From Daucus carota subsp. sativus (Eukaryota; Streptophyta; Magnoliopsida; Apiales; Apiaceae): a stretch of DNA of 64,000 bases. The notes below the pieces were generated by a model, which had not been told where the DNA came from, did no database searches, and saw only the letters and a list, made by a program, of their open reading frames with translations. Below, piece by piece: positions 59,191 through 64,000 of this stretch. Both the position numbers and the translations under genes were made by a program. The stretch lies in contig NC_030386.2 in NCBI RefSeq assembly GCF_001625215.2, positions 38,195,296 to 38,259,295 on the forward strand, in the 5' to 3' direction. The first letter of the stretch is position 1, and each line of letters starts with the position of its first letter.

Positions 59191-59612
59191 GGGTGTATTA
59201 GATTATGATTTAGAAATATTTTTTTTCATTTATGAAATTCGAGGGTATTCGATTGGAATTGTTTGAACCATTAAAATCTTGAGGTATTCAATTGGGATTT
59301 CAAATTATGCTATAAAATCTGGTGGTATTCAATTGAGATTTTAAATTATGCTTTAAAATCCGATGATGTTCAATTGGGATTGTTTAAAATCCGATGGTAT
59401 TCAAATGCTGATGGATTTTTTTGAATTTTATAAAATGATGGATTTTATAGCATTCTTCAGTGTATTTTAAGTTTTTTGAAATTCCACCAAATTTAATGGG
59501 ATTTTGAAGCATTATGTTTAAATCCTATCAACTCTACAACATTTTATCAAGAATCCGCATCCATTAAAATCCATTAACTAAAAACAATCCATTAAAATCT
59601 CAATAAATACAC
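59191..59612. mobile_element. MITE-like element of reiterated GGTATTCAATTGGGATT units
   Basis: The unit GGTATTCAATTGGGATTTTA (variants) is repeated several times in the left half and its complement in the right half. The ends GGGTGTATT and AAATACAC are inverted. No target duplication could be fixed. Related phrases occur at about 10741-10940 and 44216-44530. Confidence 0.5.
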
Positions 59613-59892
59613 GCGAGACACGTCTAAAAGGGACCAGACTTATTTTCGCAAGAAACACGGCTGTCTCTTCCAATATGCAAAGAGTTTGGTTATACTAGTA
59701 TTAGTAACCTGATTTACTTATTTAGCTAACCCTAATTGTATTATGTCTTGCTTTCTTATGAATGATTGATTGATTGGGCAGCTTCCGTACAAGATAATTC
59801 CTCTAACTTATTGAATTATTTTTAACACATATATGTACATTATATTTGTTCATGCGACAGTAGTGTACAGATACATGCGGTTGATTTTTGGC

Positions 59893-59906
59893 TATATATA
59901 TATAAG
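59893..59906 (+). promoter_or_regulatory. TATA box of the HLH gene
   Basis: TATATATATATAAG lies about 150 bp upstream of the HLH start codon, leaving a leader of roughly 115-120 bp, of which the last 65 bp is a GA-rich tract. Confidence 0.5.
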
Positions 59907-59983
59907 CGTGCATCGACTTCATTTCTTCACAAGAAACACAGAACATAAACTACCTTTTTCTCCATACCCCCCTTCATTTCAGC

Positions 59984-60048
59984 AGCCTGAGAGAGAGAGG
60001 GTGAGAGAGAAAGAGATAGGGAGAGGAGAGAGAGAGAGAGAGAGAGAG
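59984..60048. repeat. GA-rich microsatellite in the HLH 5' leader
   Basis: The tract GAGAGAGAG with interruptions ends directly at the ATG of the HLH gene. Its frame is open upstream and would encode an Arg-Glu repeat, so the first ATG in the longer frame is not the true start. Confidence 0.9.
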
Positions 60049-60294
60049 ATGTGGAGCAAGGGAGTGAGGCTTGTAAGAGGGAGGGAAAGAAGAATGACGC
60101 GTCATTCTTCAAAGAGCAGAAACAATATGAGGATGCTGAGGAAACTGCAGCGTATGATAACACCAGATCAGAGCCAAGTCGCTGACCCGGATTTTTTGTT
60201 TGAGCAGACTGCAGCTTATATCAGCCTGCTTCAATCTCATGTCAGCTCTCTCAAGAAGATTATACATCATGTGCAACAGAAAAAACTCAACTAG
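60049..60294 (+). CDS. Atypical HLH regulator (UPBEAT1/IBH1-like, non-DNA-binding type)
   Basis: One intronless exon gives 81 residues. I start at 60049 (MWSKGVRLVRGRERR) because the upstream in-frame sequence is a GA microsatellite, and a TATA box lies about 150 bp before it. Residues about 26-73 fit a helix-loop-helix: MRMLRKLQRMI, a loop with DQSQVADPDFLF, then QTAAYISLLQSHVSSLKKI. The DPDFLFEQTAAYI block is typical of plant atypical bHLH proteins. The basic stretch (RGRERRMTRHSSKSRNN) lacks the His-Glu-Arg DNA contacts, so the protein probably dimerises with and blocks other bHLH factors, as PAR1, IBH1 and UPBEAT1 do. It acts in the nucleus. Which subfamily it belongs to is uncertain, and the growth role is inference. 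It is complete. Confidence 0.75.
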   Translation: MWSKGVRLVRGRERRMTRHSSKSRNNMRMLRKLQRMITPDQSQVADPDFLFEQTAAYISLLQSHVSSLKKIIHHVQQKKLN

Positions 60295-62000
60295 AAGTAA
60301 ACTAGTTCACAGTTCACATCATATTCATAGACTTACGATCAAGTCGTTTTTTACTTAGTCATTGTTACAAAATATTATATTATATTGTTCTGTAAGTTCT
60401 AAATTAGCCGCAAGCTCACTCGCAGCGAGGTTAATGTTTGGAATAAATATTTATACATGCTTATATTATTATTTCGAACCATCCAGGCTATAAATTCACT
60501 TCGGTAGTTCACTGTTTTCATTTCGTCTTCTTCGCCAAGAAATGGGAGATGTTACAGATTTCGGGCTCATGCACTAACCCAATCTTGTTCGTGATTTGTC
60601 ACTATATAATCTCGTTTTTAATCTGCATTGGCGGTCATCGCTGGTAGAGGACATATTATTATAAATATATTGTTGCAAAAGATGATAATTGAAAATTTAT
60701 TTTGTGTAGTGTCAAATCTATCGGATGTGTATGAGAATTTGGTGTGTAACTGTGTATGGTCTATTTTTTTATAATCTAATAATATACCGCTGGGAAAAAT
60801 AAAATTTTAAATTTGAAATGAATTATAGTGAATTATTAATAACTTGAGGCGTTGCTCTATTTTTCAAATAAGGAAAAATTTCAATTGTATCTCCTAAAAA
60901 TTGACTTAACAAGATTCTGCTGTCCTGCTCATTCCTTCAGACTTGGTTGAACACTTGAACTGTTAAAAGAGTAATTGTTAAAGACTGTTAAATAGTATAA
61001 ACAACCACCTTTTTCTCTGTTTAGAGTCTTTAGATTTCATTAAACTTGTAAGACGGCAAAGCTATCGTGATTTGTTTCTATGATCGCACATTGTTTTATC
61101 ATAATTGACTATACATAATTTTCACTTATGGTGACATATTTAGATGGTATTTCCTTTGTCCCCGTTATTTATTTGTCGTTTCATTTTTGAGTGTCCTGTT
61201 TAATTTTTTATATTTAAAAATTTATCAAAAATAGTTCATGAATTACATCACTTCCTCAATCTTATTCTATTTTCGTAATACTTTTATTCTACCATATCTC
61301 TTATATACATTAAAAATCAATGTATTTCCTAACCTCCATGCATAAACCATATGTAAACAATGGTTAGGTTTTAATTTATGTATTGTCCAAGTTTTATGTA
61401 TATATAAATTTAATTTCCTTATTTTATTTTAATTTATAATATCTATAAACATATGATAATCTGCAAATTATTATTATAACATAATCATTATAATAAAAAA
61501 CAAAATAATTATTTTTATAAATTACACAAAACCATGTTATACTGTATAATTTCGAAATAATGATACATAATTCTAAGGGCTGTATCTGAATTTAGGTATG
61601 AGTTTGGTTCATTCCAAATCATGTCTGGTGTTTAGTTAAGAAAAAATAAAATTCAAACCCATACTTCAAACCCCCGACGTATGAGATTTTGACACTCAAG
61701 TAAAGAGCTGGGTATGGGATGAAGATGAAAATCAATTTTATTTATTAAATTTAATACAAGAATAGTCAATGATATGAAAATATATAATAGTAACAATTTT
61801 ACTGATATTTGTAATTAATATAAATTAATAATTTATTTTATAAAAAATAAATATATTAATTTTAACACTTAACCAAATACAATATATATGAGATATTTAT
61901 ACCTTAAATCTATATCATATTAGCCCCTCGTTTGAAATCATACACTTCACGAACCCAAACGAGCCCCGACTATAATTAAAAAAGAAAATACATACATTTC
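60295..62000. other. HLH 3' region and AT-rich intergenic sequence
   Basis: This is HLH 3' flank, then AT-rich DNA without recognisable genes. About 61570-61970 holds degenerate Tourist-like phrases (GGTATGGG, AACCCATAC, CCCAAACGAGCCCC) related to the element at 11374. Confidence 0.45.
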
Positions 62001-62001
62001 A

Positions 62002-62127
62002 TATAAATTTAGGATTATTCTCGCAGTCTCGCTCAGGTGCTCAGCAACAAAACCCTCCTATGCGGCCGTGCCCCTTCGAGTTTTCGGAGCTGCACTGTTC
62101 TCGCTTCACTCCTCCTCCGTTATTCAG
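62002..62127 (+). other. Candidate promoter and 5' exon of an unidentified gene
   Basis: A TATAAAT box at 62002-62008 is followed about 25 bp later by a C-rich stretch (from about 62030) that ends CAG before GTATAAAA at 62128, a plausible splice donor. An ATG at about 62059 would give MRPCPFEF..., but no family is recognised and no later exon is visible in the window. It is most likely a 5' untranslated exon of a gene running past the window end, or a chance match. Confidence 0.22.
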
Positions 62128-62292
62128 GTATAAAACACTCACAATTTCACCTGTACTTATAGATGTATATTTCTCTTTGCGTGTACAACTTTGCAATCAA
62201 TGTGAATTTATATTTATCTCTTGATGAATGTTTATTATAGGTATTTGCTTTATTTCATTGTTAAAATTAGGCATTAAACATGAGCTCCTGTT

Positions 62293-62552
62293 TGAGAGAG
62301 AGAGAGCTAGAGTGGGAAAGGGAGAGAGAGGGGGGGGGGGGGAGAGATCGGGAGAGGGAGGAGGAGAGACAGTGGGGGGGGGGGGGAGGAGGACAGAGAG
62401 GGACAGGGAGAGGGAGGGAGGGAGAGAGATGCATTTGCCCTGATTGCAATTTGAAAGAGAGATGAGAGGGACAGGGAGAGAGAGAGGGGGGGGGGGGGGG
62501 GGGGGGGGGAGGTGCAGTCGCGCTAAATTTTTTTTGAGAAAGAGAGAGAGAG
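62293..62552. repeat. GA/G-rich low-complexity tract with long G runs
   Basis: This purine-only strand has (GA)n, GGGA units and three long G runs at about 62330-62342, 62374-62386 and 62486-62509 (24 G). The apparent frames through it are low-complexity artefacts. Run lengths are prone to sequencing error. Confidence 0.95.
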
Positions 62553-64000
62553 TCATCTGTTTGAGTTGAAGGTTGAATACCGTTTATGTGTACACTTTTT
62601 GTTTATTATTTGATTTGCCCAATTGCAAATATGGCATATAATTATGCAAGGAGATTAAGCATTTATGCAATATTTGCATCAACCATGATACCTTTATTTG
62701 GATTGAATCAGGGTTTCATGTGATACTCAGGGCAAGTCAATTTCTATGCAATGTAAATCTGCTGTTATTGTTTTATTGGCAGATTCACACAGGGTGGGTG
62801 GGGTCACCATATTCCACTAGACGTTTTACTTCTACTTTAATATAATGTATGTTATATACTTGAGTTTTAATGAAGGGCTGTTTGGGTCGGAGGTTAAAAT
62901 TACTATCTATTCTCCTATTGCATCTAGAGTTGAACTGCTAATCATATTTTTATAACTTACGATAGTAAATACTAGATATACAAGTGCAGTTAATCTTATT
63001 TTATCAAGAAGGATTAGAAACAAGCCAAAATTCATGACTTAATGTTTCTGCTGGGACTAATATAGTCATCGTAACAAACAAAAAAAAGAAATGAACAGTA
63101 TTACTTAAAAAGTATTCATACAAAATCAAGTAACTAGTTTATTTGGTCTATTTGAATTGAATTTAGGGTTTGTGTATCACTACATATTTCTTATAGATGA
63201 TATATCATGCCTCGCTTTACTTAAAGCAATTACATTTCCGTACTATATTAATCCGCTGTTTTCCTTTTTTGACGGATTTATGACGAAGCGGGTGGGGTCA
63301 CTTGACAACGAAATTCTGTTACTTATAATAGGAATTTACACATTCCCCTAATTGTATCTTATTGCGAAGGATCAGAAACAAACCATAAGACATGGCCATT
63401 AATGACTTTCCAACTTCCATTGGTTCTAATATAGTCATCATATATCAAATGACCAGTAGTATTTAATTTTTTTTTTTATATACAAAATTAAGTAATGTTC
63501 GTTTTTGATAAATAACGTTACTGTTTAATAGTAATACATTTACTAGTAGTATATACCTCTATTATCTCCATTGTAAGAATGTGAACATGAATATTCTACA
63601 CTAAAATACATTATTTGTCTCTACACTAGATATACTTAAACTAATTAATACACATATTGATTCTTCATTTTCTTTCCCAATCCCCACCATCTAACATGTT
63701 TCTAAGGTGGTCCAAAAATAATAGATCTAACTTCTAAGGTTATGAAATACTGTATGAAGAATAGAGTAGAGTTATCGGATGGAGAAGACAGATAAAGAAT
63801 AGCCGAGTTGCCACTTAAGGTCTGATATTGAGTGTCTTTGGGAGAAAGGGATGGAATGCTGGTAAGTTTAATCTGCTTAACCCTAATTATTTATTCGGAT
63901 GAAGTCATTGAATCCTAACTTCACGAATAGTCCTCTTCATAATAACCATGCATCCCGTGATGGGCCGGCTATCAAGTTTGGGAGAGTTATTGGACGGAGA
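62553..64000. other. Non-coding sequence to the window end
   Basis: I see no exon with recognisable coding content. The stretch may be intron of the candidate gene starting near 62030, or intergenic. Confidence 0.4.

Noticed and set aside
59833-60048. Upstream part of the 153-codon frame containing the HLH gene
   Set aside because: It covers the TATA box and the GA microsatellite; the real start is the ATG at 60049.
61570-61970. Second full Tourist element
   Set aside because: It shares phrases with the element at 11374, but its ends are too decayed to define.
62197-62556. Pro/Leu/Ser-rich frame on the minus strand and Arg/Glu/Gly frames on the plus strand
   Set aside because: They are translations of the GA/G-run tract with no promoter, splice or domain support.

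Overview
This is nuclear DNA from a flowering plant, almost certainly a eudicot. It is AT-rich, its genes have GT-AG introns, and every recognisable product belongs to a plant family: CONSTANS-like B-box/CCT, cyclic nucleotide-gated channel, RING-H2 ATL, XBAT ankyrin-RING ligase, PTI1-like kinase. The repeats are also typical of plants: Stowaway elements with CTCCCTCCGTCCC ends, hAT, Tourist and Mutator-like non-autonomous elements, Helitrons and a solo LTR. An asterid is my guess; the sequence does not prove it.

Genes in order: (1) a COL4/5-like B-box/CCT regulator, minus, 822-1960; (2) a PTI1-like receptor-like cytoplasmic kinase, minus, 8087-9701; (3) TRAPP subunit BET3/TRAPPC3, plus, 13191-15246; (4) a group III CNGC channel, minus, 18003-25335; (5) ribosomal protein eS24, plus, 26996-28766; (6) a small ATL RING-H2 protein, minus, 33770-34282; (7) a large ATL13/46-type RING-H2 protein, minus, 39173-40576; (8) an XBAT32-like E3 ligase, plus, 47874-53558; (9) an atypical HLH protein, plus, 60049-60294. 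There is also a candidate 39-residue peptide gene with its own TATA box (54802-54921, minus) and a weak candidate 5' exon near 62030-62127. I rebuilt the exon structures by hand from splice signals and reading-frame continuity. All joins keep the frame and give proteins of the length expected for the families. The genes are independent, with no operon-like or pathway clustering. Three of the nine are putative RING E3 ubiquitin ligases, and CNGC and RPS24 are divergently transcribed.

The spaces between genes, and several introns, are built largely from small non-autonomous transposons, many with exact target-site duplications (TSDs). The most notable are: a three-deep nest at 11343-13047 (hAT inside Tourist inside a Mutator-like element), ending 143 bp from the BET3 start codon; a Stowaway at 16077-17599 split by a 1.2-kb element that carries a 200-bp tandem array with telomere-like CCCTAAA units; a Stowaway at 25734-26248 split by a 192-bp Mutator-like element with a perfect 9-bp TSD; two related Helitrons in opposite orientation (34492-36103 and 45221-46424), one with a nested hAT element; and a 2.3-kb solo LTR with a 5-bp TSD (29223-31519).

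Other structures include a 450-bp segment duplicated around an LTR fragment (4044-6054), a fragment of an organellar small-subunit rRNA gene (15784-15842), and a 78-bp near-perfect palindrome made of three 16-bp palindromes on a 29-bp period (55663-55740). I found no evidence of a new multi-gene system. The novelty here lies in the transposon architecture and the candidate peptide gene.
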